Assembly (NCBI RefSeq): GCF_007750855.1
Contig: NZ_CP036291.1
Coordinates: 1,178,001 to 1,242,000 of the forward strand
DNA: 64,000 nucleotides
Reading direction: 5' to 3'
From: Pirellulimonas nuda
GTDB taxonomy: Bacteria; Planctomycetota; Planctomycetia; Pirellulales; Lacipirellulaceae
Positions within the stretch are counted from its first letter, which is position 1. Every line of letters begins with the position of its first letter. The position numbers were made by a program, and so were the translations under genes. Below are positions 1 to 6,925 of the stretch, in pieces. The notes under the pieces are model-generated. The model was not told the DNA's origin and did not search any database. It was given only the letters and a program-made list of their open reading frames with translations.

Positions 1-1008
1 GGGCTGTACGAGAAACTCGAGAGCAAGATCGCCGAGAAGATCGGCGTCGAGAGCGTGATCGTCTACCCGACCGTCACGCTGGCCAACCACGGGGTGATCC
101 CGCTGCTGATGCGGAAGCGGTCGCTGCTGCTGACCGACCAAGAGGTGCATAACAGCGTGCAGCGGGCCGCCATCGAGGCCAAGGGCGCCGGCGCCACGCT
201 GGGGTCGTTCATCCACGACGACTTCACGCAGCTCGAGCAAATCCTCGAAGCCCAGCGCGGCCAGCACAGCCACGCCATGATCGCGCTGGACGGCGTCTAC
301 AGCATGGCGGGCACCTACCTGAACCTGCCGCGCTACGAGGCGATCGCCAAGAAGTACGACGCGATGCTGTACATCGACGACGCCCACGGCTTCGGCGTGG
401 TCGGCCCCGAGGGACGCGGCATCGTCAGCCACTACGGCAGCAACTACGACAACACGATCTACGTCGCCTCGTTGGAGAAAGGCCTGGCGAGCCTCGGCGG
501 CTTCGTCGCCGTGCCGCAGGCCGCCCGCGACTACTTCCGCTACAACTCGTACACCTACACGTTCAGCGGGCAGTTGCCCCCGCCGTACCTGGCCAGCGCG
601 CTGACCGCGATGGAGATCCTCGAGCGCGAGAAGGGCGCCCGGCTCACACGGCTGCACGAGCTGATCGGCCGCGTGAAGACCGAGGTGCAAGAGATCGGCT
701 TCGAGGTGATCGGCGAAGACCACCCGTTCCCGCTGGTGATGGTCAAGGTGGGCGAGTTTGAGAACATCCCCGAGGTGTCGCAGTTCTTCTACGACGAGGG
801 GGTGCACATCCTTACGGTCGGATTCCCGGTCATCCCGCAGTCACGCGGCGCCATGGTGCGGATCAGCCTGTCGGCCACCCACGCCGACAGCCAGATCGAC
901 CGGCTGATGGCCGCGTTCCGCAAGCTGCACGCCAAGCTCAACCCGTCGCGAACCCAACAGGACAGCCGTGAATGCCTTGCAGATACTGCCAGCTCGGTCG
1001 CGGCGTGA
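1..1008 (+). CDS. Alpha-oxoamine synthase family PLP enzyme (5' truncated)
   Basis: The reading frame is open from base 1, so the N-terminus lies outside the window. The protein is a fold-type I PLP enzyme of the alpha-oxoamine synthase group (serine palmitoyltransferase, KBL, BioF), which condenses an amino acid with an acyl-CoA or acyl-ACP. Visible motifs are the cofactor-contacting DDAHGFGVVG stretch and the Schiff-base lysine in SLEKGLASLGG (codon 478-480), followed by the family-typical TFSGQLPPPYLASAL. Its 3' end overlaps the next gene by 41 bases, so the two are probably one transcription unit. Because that neighbour resembles bacterial ceramide synthase, serine palmitoyltransferase is the favoured member, but the sequence alone does not exclude the other AOS enzymes. 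The bioB gene in this window is 37 kb away and gives no support for BioF. Confidence 0.88.
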   Translation, partial: GLYEKLESKIAEKIGVESVIVYPTVTLANHGVIPLLMRKRSLLLTDQEVHNSVQRAAIEAKGAGATLGSFIHDDFTQLEQILEAQRGQHSHAMIALDGVYSMAGTYLNLPRYEAIAKKYDAMLYIDDAHGFGVVGPEGRGIVSHYGSNYDNTIYVASLEKGLASLGGFVAVPQAARDYFRYNSYTYTFSGQLPPPYLASALTAMEILEREKGARLTRLHELIGRVKTEVQEIGFEVIGEDHPFPLVMVKVGEFENIPEVSQFFYDEGVHILTVGFPVIPQSRGAMVRISLSATHADSQIDRLMAAFRKLHAKLNPSRTQQDSRECLADTASSVAA

Positions 1009-2098
1009 TCGGAAGCGGTTCCTCGGCCTGCCGGCGCGTATCTATCAAGGCGACCCGTTGTGGGCCCCCGCGCTGGCGGCCGAGGAAAAGGCGCTGGTGG
1101 GCTTCAAGAAGCACCCCTTCCACGCAGTGAACGACGCGCAGTGCTTCCTCGCGGTGCGGGGCGACGAGGCGGTCGGCCGGATCGCCGCGATCCACAACCG
1201 CGAGCACAACGCCCAGCACCAAGACCGCACGGGCTTCTTCGGCTTCTTCGAGTGCCAAGACGACGCCGAGGCTGCCGCGGCGTTGTTTGCTGCCGCGAGC
1301 GGATGGCTGGCCGAGCGCGGCCTCGACCGAATCCGCGGCCCGGCGAACCCCAGCATCAACTACACGCTCGGGACGCTGGTTGAAGGGCACGACGTGCCGC
1401 CGACGTTCATGACCCCCTACAACCCGCCGTATTACGCGGGGCTGATCGAGGGCGCCGGCTTCCAGAAGGAGCACGACCTGTGGGCGCTGCGGATGACGAT
1501 GCCGCAGATGGAAACTATGGCGAGCAGGGTCGAGCGAATCACGCAGCGGCTCACGAAGCAGTACGGCCTGAAGCTGCGGACGTGGTCCGCCACCCCGCGT
1601 CCAGAAGAATTGCGCGAGTTCCTCGGCGTGATCAACAGCTCGCTTCAAGACCACTGGGGCTTTGTGCCGCTCACCCAGAAAGAACTGCAGCGCGCCGCCG
1701 CGGGGCTGCGGCTGCTGCTAGTGCCGGAGCTGGTGATCGGCATCGAGATCGAGGGCCGGTTGGTAGGGGTCACGCTGGCTCTGCCCGACTACAACCCACG
1801 CATCAAGAAGATCGGCGGCCGATTGTTCCCGTTCGGCTTCCTTCAACTGCTCGCCCGCAAGCGGAGCATCAAGAAGCACCGCGTGATGGCCGCCAATGTG
1901 CTGCCGGAGTACAACCGCGCGGGGCTGGGGGTAGTGCTGATCCACGCCTTGATCCTGCGGGCCCGCGAGCTGGGCTGCCAGGAGGTGGAGTACTCGTGGA
2001 TCGCCGAGTCGAACGCGGCGTCGTTCGGCACGCTGGAGAACGCGGGGGCCCATAGGTGCCGGACGTTTCGGGTTTGGGAGCAGTTCATCGCTTATTAG
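968..2098 (+). CDS. GNAT-fold acyltransferase, bacterial ceramide synthase (bCerS)-like
   Basis: This 376-residue protein starts at a GTG inside the end of the preceding synthase gene. The N-terminal half carries LPARIYQGDPLWAPAL and a GNAT-like beta-strand segment FLAVRGDEAVGRIAAI. The C-terminal half has a second GNAT-like segment (GVVLIHALILRARELGCQEVE, here quoted from about residue 317, and ESNAASFGTLENAGA), so it looks like a tandem or extended GNAT fold. From memory, proteins of this length and layout include the bacterial ceramide synthases that N-acylate 3-ketosphinganine and are often encoded near serine palmitoyltransferase genes. Overlap with an AOS gene fits that pairing. The specific function is inferred; an unrelated N-acyltransferase is the main alternative. 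Confidence 0.7.
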   Translation: MNALQILPARSRRDRKRFLGLPARIYQGDPLWAPALAAEEKALVGFKKHPFHAVNDAQCFLAVRGDEAVGRIAAIHNREHNAQHQDRTGFFGFFECQDDAEAAAALFAAASGWLAERGLDRIRGPANPSINYTLGTLVEGHDVPPTFMTPYNPPYYAGLIEGAGFQKEHDLWALRMTMPQMETMASRVERITQRLTKQYGLKLRTWSATPRPEELREFLGVINSSLQDHWGFVPLTQKELQRAAAGLRLLLVPELVIGIEIEGRLVGVTLALPDYNPRIKKIGGRLFPFGFLQLLARKRSIKKHRVMAANVLPEYNRAGLGVVLIHALILRARELGCQEVEYSWIAESNAASFGTLENAGAHRCRTFRVWEQFIAY

Positions 2099-2211
2099 GC
2101 ACTCTATTGCAGTTCCATCGATCAACCTGAGCGGTGGCCGAATTTCATTGACACCACCCCTCTTCGGTGATAACTTCCTGTGGAATCTCATCAATTAGTG
2201 GGGACAATCTG

Positions 2212-4068
2212 ATGTCAATCTTTGCTCCGATACTCACATCTGCTAGTTGTGGCGGGCCCTTTCGCGGTTTCTATATGGGATTAGTTGTTCCCTGGCTGCT
2301 GTCCATTTCGGCTGACAGCGCTTCGGCGATCCAACTGTACTATCACCTAGACGATCCAGGAAGTCTGACGACGGCGGAGAAGGAGGATCCAGTTCGGTAC
2401 GAGCGGCTACTGGGCAATCCAGAGTTCATAGGGAATGACGTTTCACTTTTTTCGTCGGCGCCATTCTATGGGGCGAACCCTTCACAGTTCCGCCCGCACA
2501 TCAATAGCTATGCAACATGGGACCTTTCGGGTGTTGGTCGCAAGTATGCAGGTAGTGGCCCACTAGGCAATCCAGAGGGTAATCACGCGACTATGATAAC
2601 GGAGAGTTGGTTTCTAACCTCTACTCACAGAAGCAGCAATCTTCTGGGGAACCCAATCCGTTTCTACCGTGACAACACTGCTTCCAGTGAATGGTGGGAG
2701 GGAACTGTTCGGGAGGTTGGGGCAGTTGGCAGCAGTACAGACGTGTCCATAGCTCAGGTTCTCGGCTCAAATGACGAGCCTCCACCAGAATGGGTGCGCC
2801 GATACCCGGTGATGAAGCGAAATATTGCTAGTTGGGACAAGTTCCTTGACCCAACGATAGTCCTCGTTGGTACGGCTACGTTCGGCGACCTGCTTGACAC
2901 TTGGGTAGGTTTGAATCGAGTTGACGACGTCGTCGGCGCCAGGACTGGAAATTACACGGGTCCGGGCATCGCCTTTTCAATGACTGAGGATGGTGAGTTC
3001 GGACACGATGAAGCCGTCACGATCGGTGGTGACTCGTCGGGTGCGACATTCGCATACTCGCCAGCTGGGCTCGCGTTGCTTGGAATTCACTCCCAAGCGG
3101 GCATGGATGCGGGCATGGATGCAGACGTCTCTGCGATGTCTTCAGACCTGGAAGCAGCCTTTATTAGTAAGCCTGGAGAGTCAGTGAGATTTGTCACTGA
3201 TCTTAGAGGAGATATGAATGCCGACTTCTCGGTTACCGTGTCAGATCTGCAAATTGTTGCGTCGAACATCGGACAGCCGCATCCTACTGGCGGAGTCTAT
3301 ACTTATTTTGAAGGTGATTTCAATGGAGACGGAATGGTTAGCGTCTCTGATCTGCAGGTTATTGCAGCGAGTTTGAACCAAGGACCGTTGACTCTTCCGG
3401 CCGACTTCAATAAGGACTTTCGAGTGGATCGGGATGACGTAGCAGAGCTAGGCAATCATTGGAATCAGTCCGTTGCTCCAGGTACCGCTGGTGATGCGAA
3501 TCGTGATGGCGTGGTGAATCAGTTGGACGTGTTCCTGGCTGACATGCATAGCAGTATTGATGTCTTTGAACTGCCGACTCCTCCTAGTGGCGCCCCCGTG
3601 CTTCCCGGCGACTGGGTGTACTCAGGATCCGTTAATCACCTCGATCTAGGTGTGTTAACGGCACATTACATGGATGGAATTCAATACGATCCGGGAACGA
3701 ACGGCGACTTAACCGGTGACGGATTTGTACGCATCGCGGACCTTCAGGCGTTTGCAGGTATTCTTGGAGATCCAGAGAGGGTGAGGATTCAGTTTGACGT
3801 GAACTTTGACGGCAAGGTTACAGCCGAAGATTTGGATTCGTTCGCAGTGAATTGGGAAAGCAGTGTATCGGGCGGTTACTCGGATGGCGACTTTGATCTC
3901 AGTGGATATGTGGACAACAATGACTTTATCCTGTATGCACAGTGGTGGGGGTACGGCACTGGGTCTTCCATTGTTCCGCCTGGATCGGCGGTGCCAGAGC
4001 CGAGTGGCTTTGCTGTGTTGGTCATGGTCTGCTTCGGGGCGACTTTGGTGAAGCGTCTCAGGAGGTGA
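2212..4068 (+). CDS. Secreted trypsin-like serine protease with dockerin-type repeats and PEP-CTERM tail
   Basis: An upstream GTG at 2167 would give 633 residues. I prefer ATG 2212 because a GTGGGG ribosome site precedes it and it leads into a hydrophobic signal segment (GLVVPWLLSISA). Numbering from the longer form, a trypsin-like triad is visible: His154 in LTSTH, Asp192 in TDVSIAQV and Ser290 in GGDSSG. From about residue 345 there are roughly seven dockerin-type calcium loops (GDMNADFSVTVSDLQ, GDFNGDGMVSVSDLQ, GDANRDGVVNQLD, GDLTGDGFVRIADLQ, GDFDLSGYVDNND and degenerate copies). The protein ends in a PEP-CTERM signal: VPEPSG, a hydrophobic helix and KRLRR. It is predicted to be exported and sorted by an exosortase system. 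The gene is visibly lower in GC, with more A/T-ending codons, than both neighbours, which suggests transfer or surface-protein turnover. Confidence 0.8.
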   Translation: MSIFAPILTSASCGGPFRGFYMGLVVPWLLSISADSASAIQLYYHLDDPGSLTTAEKEDPVRYERLLGNPEFIGNDVSLFSSAPFYGANPSQFRPHINSYATWDLSGVGRKYAGSGPLGNPEGNHATMITESWFLTSTHRSSNLLGNPIRFYRDNTASSEWWEGTVREVGAVGSSTDVSIAQVLGSNDEPPPEWVRRYPVMKRNIASWDKFLDPTIVLVGTATFGDLLDTWVGLNRVDDVVGARTGNYTGPGIAFSMTEDGEFGHDEAVTIGGDSSGATFAYSPAGLALLGIHSQAGMDAGMDADVSAMSSDLEAAFISKPGESVRFVTDLRGDMNADFSVTVSDLQIVASNIGQPHPTGGVYTYFEGDFNGDGMVSVSDLQVIAASLNQGPLTLPADFNKDFRVDRDDVAELGNHWNQSVAPGTAGDANRDGVVNQLDVFLADMHSSIDVFELPTPPSGAPVLPGDWVYSGSVNHLDLGVLTAHYMDGIQYDPGTNGDLTGDGFVRIADLQAFAGILGDPERVRIQFDVNFDGKVTAEDLDSFAVNWESSVSGGYSDGDFDLSGYVDNNDFILYAQWWGYGTGSSIVPPGSAVPEPSGFAVLVMVCFGATLVKRLRR

Positions 4069-4296
4069 GGTAGTCGGGGTGGGCTTCTTCCATGGCGACT
4101 TGGTTGCTTTTCGTTTCTACCGCCGACTTGCGCCGTTCGGACGGCGAAATCCCCCGTATTCCAGATTCCCCAAAAACCGATCTTGACCCCTTCCCCACTC
4201 CGCCCCTAACATCCCGCCAACCGTGCAGGGGATCTACTACTGGTTGGCCTGATGGCCCGCCTCCCTGCCGGGAAAATCGTTGTTGGAGTTACGACG

Positions 4297-4386
4297 ATGG
4301 CTGCTAAGCCGACCAAGCCCGCTGCTTCCACCAAGACCCCCGCCGCCCCCACCAAGGGCAAGCCGCAGGCGAAGAAGGGCAAGTAA
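4297..4386 (+). CDS. 29-residue Lys/Ala/Pro-rich basic mini-protein
   Basis: A short open frame encodes MAAKPTKPAASTKTPAAPTK followed by GKPQAKKGK. A GGAG ribosome site lies 9 bases before the ATG, and a strong hairpin terminator starts 30 bases after the stop. This makes it a complete small transcription unit rather than a chance ORF. The composition (Lys, Ala, Pro, Thr only, with Gly/Gln/Ser) resembles the C-terminal tails of histone H1-like or AlgP-like DNA-compacting proteins. Such a tail would be disordered and polycationic. Function is not known; nucleic-acid binding is an inference from composition. Confidence 0.55.
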   Translation: MAAKPTKPAASTKTPAAPTKGKPQAKKGK

Positions 4387-4415
4387 CCCCCTTCTTTGAG
4401 CTACGTCACACACCA

Positions 4416-4454
4416 GGCGTCGCGGGCATCTGCCCGCGGCGCCTTGTTTCGTTT
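4416..4454 (+). terminator. Rho-independent terminator after the basic mini-gene
   Basis: A 13-bp GC-rich stem (4416-4428 with 4431-4443, one G-U wobble, 2-base loop) is followed by the T-rich run TTGTTTCGTTT. It lies just downstream of the mini-gene on the plus strand. Confidence 0.7.
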
Positions 4455-4467
4455 CCAGACGGACGCT

Positions 4468-4538
4468 TGACCACGGATAGCACGGATTTCGCGGATACGG
4501 AAACGCCCTATCCGTGAAATCCGTGCTATCCGTGGTTC
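4468..4538. repeat. Family A inverted repeat (CCACGGATAGCACGGAT)
   Basis: The arms TGACCACGGATAGCACGGAT (4468-4487, continuing TTC to 4490) and its near-reverse complement at 4516-4538 flank a 25-base centre. The same arm sequence recurs as paired inverted copies at 5799-6052 and 23910-24040, always intergenic. The longer ORF start for the next gene would fall inside the right arm, which argues against that start. Confidence 0.85.
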
Positions 4539-4558
4539 AACCCCGTAGAATTGCCGGC

Positions 4559-5800
4559 ATGGCAACTCCCCACGCAATCGAAGAAGTCGAGCTCCGCGGG
4601 CACATCATCGATAGCCTGCTGCTCCCCAAGGTGCTCGACGCCATCACGGCCGGAGGCGCCGCGTTTACGATCAAGCAGGTCGCTATCGGCAACGGTCGAC
4701 ACGACCCCAGCTACGCGCTGCTAGAAGTGACGGCGCCGACGCAGGCGGTGCTCGACGCGGTGCTGGCGCAGGTGAGCGACCACGGCGCCGTGCCGACCTC
4801 GGCTGCCGACTGCACGCTGGTGGCCGTCGACATGGACGGCGTCTTCCCCGAGGGCTTTTATAGCTCCACCAACCAGAAGACCGAGCTGCGGCTCGGCGGC
4901 AAGTGGCTGCCGGTGGCCGATCAAGAGATGGACTGTGGCGTCGTGGTCGATCCAGACACCAACGCGGCGCGGTGCGTGCCGATGGCCGACGTACGCGTGG
5001 GCCAGCAGGTCGTGGTGGGGCACGCCGGCGTGCGCGTCTTCCCGTTGGAGCGGATCGACGCCGGCCACGCGTTCGCGTTCATGAACAGCCCGGTCTCGAC
5101 CGAGAAGCCCAAACGCGTGGTCGTGCAGCAGGTGGCGCGCGAACTATTCAGTAACCGCAACGGCACAGGAAAGAGCCTGCTGGTCGGCGGGCCCGCGATC
5201 GTGCACACCGGCAGCGGGCCGCTGGTGAGCGAGCTGATCCGCCGCGGCTACCTCGACAAGCTGTTCGCCGGCAACGCGTTGGCGACGCACGACATCGAGC
5301 AATCGTTCTTCGGCACCAGCCTGGGCGTGCATTTAAGCGACGCCCACCTCGCCGAGGCGGGGCACGAGCACCACCTGCGGGCCATCAACCGGGTGCGCCG
5401 CGCCGGGAGCATCCGCGCCGCGGTCGAGTCGGGCCTGATCAAGTCCGGCATCATGCACGACTGCGTGAAGCACAACGTCCAGTTCCTGCTCGCCGGCAGC
5501 ATCCGCGACGACGGCCCGCTGCCGGACGTAGTGACCGACGCCCTCGAAGCCCAGGCCCAGATGCGCGCGGCGGTGCGCGATGTGACGTTCTGCCTGATGG
5601 TCGCCACCACGCTGCACTCGGTCGCGGTGGGGAACCTGCTCCCCGCGTGGGTGAAGGTGGTGTGCGTTGATATCAATCCATCGACCGTGATCAAACTCTC
5701 CGACCGCGGCAGCTTCCAGACCGTCGGCCTGGTGACCGACGTGGAGCCGTTCTTTCGTTCGCTGCTGGCGGAGCTGGACGCGCTGGAGAAGGACGCTTAA
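4559..5800 (+). CDS. TIGR00300/LOR-SDH family ornithine cyclodeaminase (ArgZ/AgrE C-terminal-like)
   Basis: This 413-residue protein belongs to the TIGR00300 LOR/SDH bifunctional-region family. The family includes an archaeal ornithine cyclodeaminase and the C-terminal domain of the cyanobacterial ArgZ/AgrE enzyme, which converts ornithine to proline plus ammonia using NAD. Family features visible are the N-terminal LOR segment (EVELRGHIIDSLLLPKVLD), the FPEGFYSSTNQKTELRLGGK region, and the NAD-binding C-terminal half with LLVGGPAIVHTGSGPLVSEL and VDINPSTVIKL. ATG 4559 is chosen because the upstream extension runs through a repeat arm. The next plus-strand gene encodes the matching arginine dihydrolase domain as a separate protein, so together they would run arginine to ornithine to proline. 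Confidence 0.85.
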   Translation: MATPHAIEEVELRGHIIDSLLLPKVLDAITAGGAAFTIKQVAIGNGRHDPSYALLEVTAPTQAVLDAVLAQVSDHGAVPTSAADCTLVAVDMDGVFPEGFYSSTNQKTELRLGGKWLPVADQEMDCGVVVDPDTNAARCVPMADVRVGQQVVVGHAGVRVFPLERIDAGHAFAFMNSPVSTEKPKRVVVQQVARELFSNRNGTGKSLLVGGPAIVHTGSGPLVSELIRRGYLDKLFAGNALATHDIEQSFFGTSLGVHLSDAHLAEAGHEHHLRAINRVRRAGSIRAAVESGLIKSGIMHDCVKHNVQFLLAGSIRDDGPLPDVVTDALEAQAQMRAAVRDVTFCLMVATTLHSVAVGNLLPAWVKVVCVDINPSTVIKLSDRGSFQTVGLVTDVEPFFRSLLAELDALEKDA

Positions 5801-6052
5801 CCACGGATAGCACGGACCAGCACAGATGAGCGGGGCCAACAGCACTCCCCTCCCCGGCAGGGGGAGGGGCCGGGGGAGGGGGTTGGAGCGGTACACGCGT
5901 TGACGTTGCAATAGCGCGTCGGTCGGAGTTTAGTCCGACAGAACCCGGAGCGTGTACCCGCATCAAACCCCCTCCCCTAACCCCTCCCCCTGCCGGGGAG
6001 GGGGACAGCGCGAGGCCTGCGGCCTTCGCTCGTCCGTGCTATCCGTGGTCAA
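5799..6052. repeat. Nested inverted repeats between the two arginine-module genes
   Basis: The outer arms are family A (5799-5816 and 6033-6052), the first overlapping the TAA stop of the cyclodeaminase gene. Inside them is a second G-rich/C-rich pair, about 5844-5883 (CTCCCCTCCCCGGCAGGGGG and on) with 5965-6004, which can form a long hairpin. No coding sequence is supported here. Confidence 0.8.
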
Positions 6053-6076
6053 ACTTTGTCGCATCAGGAACTAATC

Positions 6077-6925
6077 ATGCCCACGCCGCGGATCTTGATG
6101 TGCCCGCCGGACTACTTCGGCATCGAGTACGAGATCAACCCCTGGATGAACGTGGCGGTCGACGCCGACCACGCGCTCGCCAATTCTCAGTGGCGTGGGC
6201 TGCACGACCTGCTGGTTGATTCGGGCGCTACCATCGAATTGATGGCCCCGGTGAAGGGGCTGCCCGACCTGGTGTTCACGGCAAACGCGGGGCTGATCTA
6301 CCAGGATCGCGTGCTGCTGTCGCGATTCCATCACACGCAGCGGCAGGGGGAGACGCCGCACGACCGGGCGTGGTTCGAGGCCGCCGGGTTCGAGGTGGTC
6401 GACGACCCTCAGGTCAGCGCGGGCGCCTTCGAGGGCGCCGGCGACGCGCTGTTCTGCGGCGACACGCTGCTGGCCGGGTACCGTCAGCGGAGCGACGCCC
6501 TGTTCCACCAAGCGATCGGCGCCCTGCTGGGGGTCCGTGTGCTGCCCGTGGAGCTGGTCGACGCGCGCTACTACCACCTCGACACCTGCTTCTGCCCGCT
6601 GGCGCCGGACGAGGCGGTCTGGTTCCCCGCCGCGTTCGACCGGTACGGCCAAGAAGCGATCGCCGCGGCGGTGCCCAAGCTAATCTCCGTCGAGCGGGGC
6701 GAGGCGCAGCGGTTCGCCTGCAACGCGGTGGTTGTCGGCCGGCGGGTCGTCACCAACACCGGCTGCCCCAAGCTGCACGCAGAGCTCGCCCGGCGCGGCT
6801 ACGAACCCCACGAGACGCCGCTCGACGAGTTCGTCAAAGCGGGCGGCAGCGCCAAGTGTCTGACGCTGCGGCTCGACGGTGAAGAAGCCGCCGGGTGGCG
6901 GGCGCCCCCGTCGGCCGCCCCCTAG
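6077..6925 (+). CDS. Arginine dihydrolase / amidinotransferase-fold enzyme (ArgZ/AgrE N-terminal-like)
   Basis: This 282-residue protein starts at ATG 6077, seven bases after an AGGA site. It has the guanidine-modifying pentein fold seen in DDAH, arginine deiminase and the N-terminal domain of cyanobacterial ArgZ/AgrE. Shared residues include INPWMN near the N-terminus, FTANAG with Asn70 (the Asn reported to distinguish dihydrolase from deiminase chemistry), FEGAGDAL, the catalytic His in YYHLDTCF (His167) and the nucleophile Cys261 in GGSAKCLTL. The expected reaction is arginine to ornithine, CO2 and two ammonia. In ArgZ/AgrE this domain is fused to a LOR/SDH cyclodeaminase; here it is separate and downstream of it. 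DDAH-type activity is the alternative. Confidence 0.85.
   Translation: MPTPRILMCPPDYFGIEYEINPWMNVAVDADHALANSQWRGLHDLLVDSGATIELMAPVKGLPDLVFTANAGLIYQDRVLLSRFHHTQRQGETPHDRAWFEAAGFEVVDDPQVSAGAFEGAGDALFCGDTLLAGYRQRSDALFHQAIGALLGVRVLPVELVDARYYHLDTCFCPLAPDEAVWFPAAFDRYGQEAIAAAVPKLISVERGEAQRFACNAVVVGRRVVTNTGCPKLHAELARRGYEPHETPLDEFVKAGGSAKCLTLRLDGEEAAGWRAPPSAAP

Noticed and set aside
4092-4307. A 71-codon frame before the basic mini-gene
   Set aside because: No ribosome site, low-complexity sequence, and it overlaps the start of the better-supported mini-gene.
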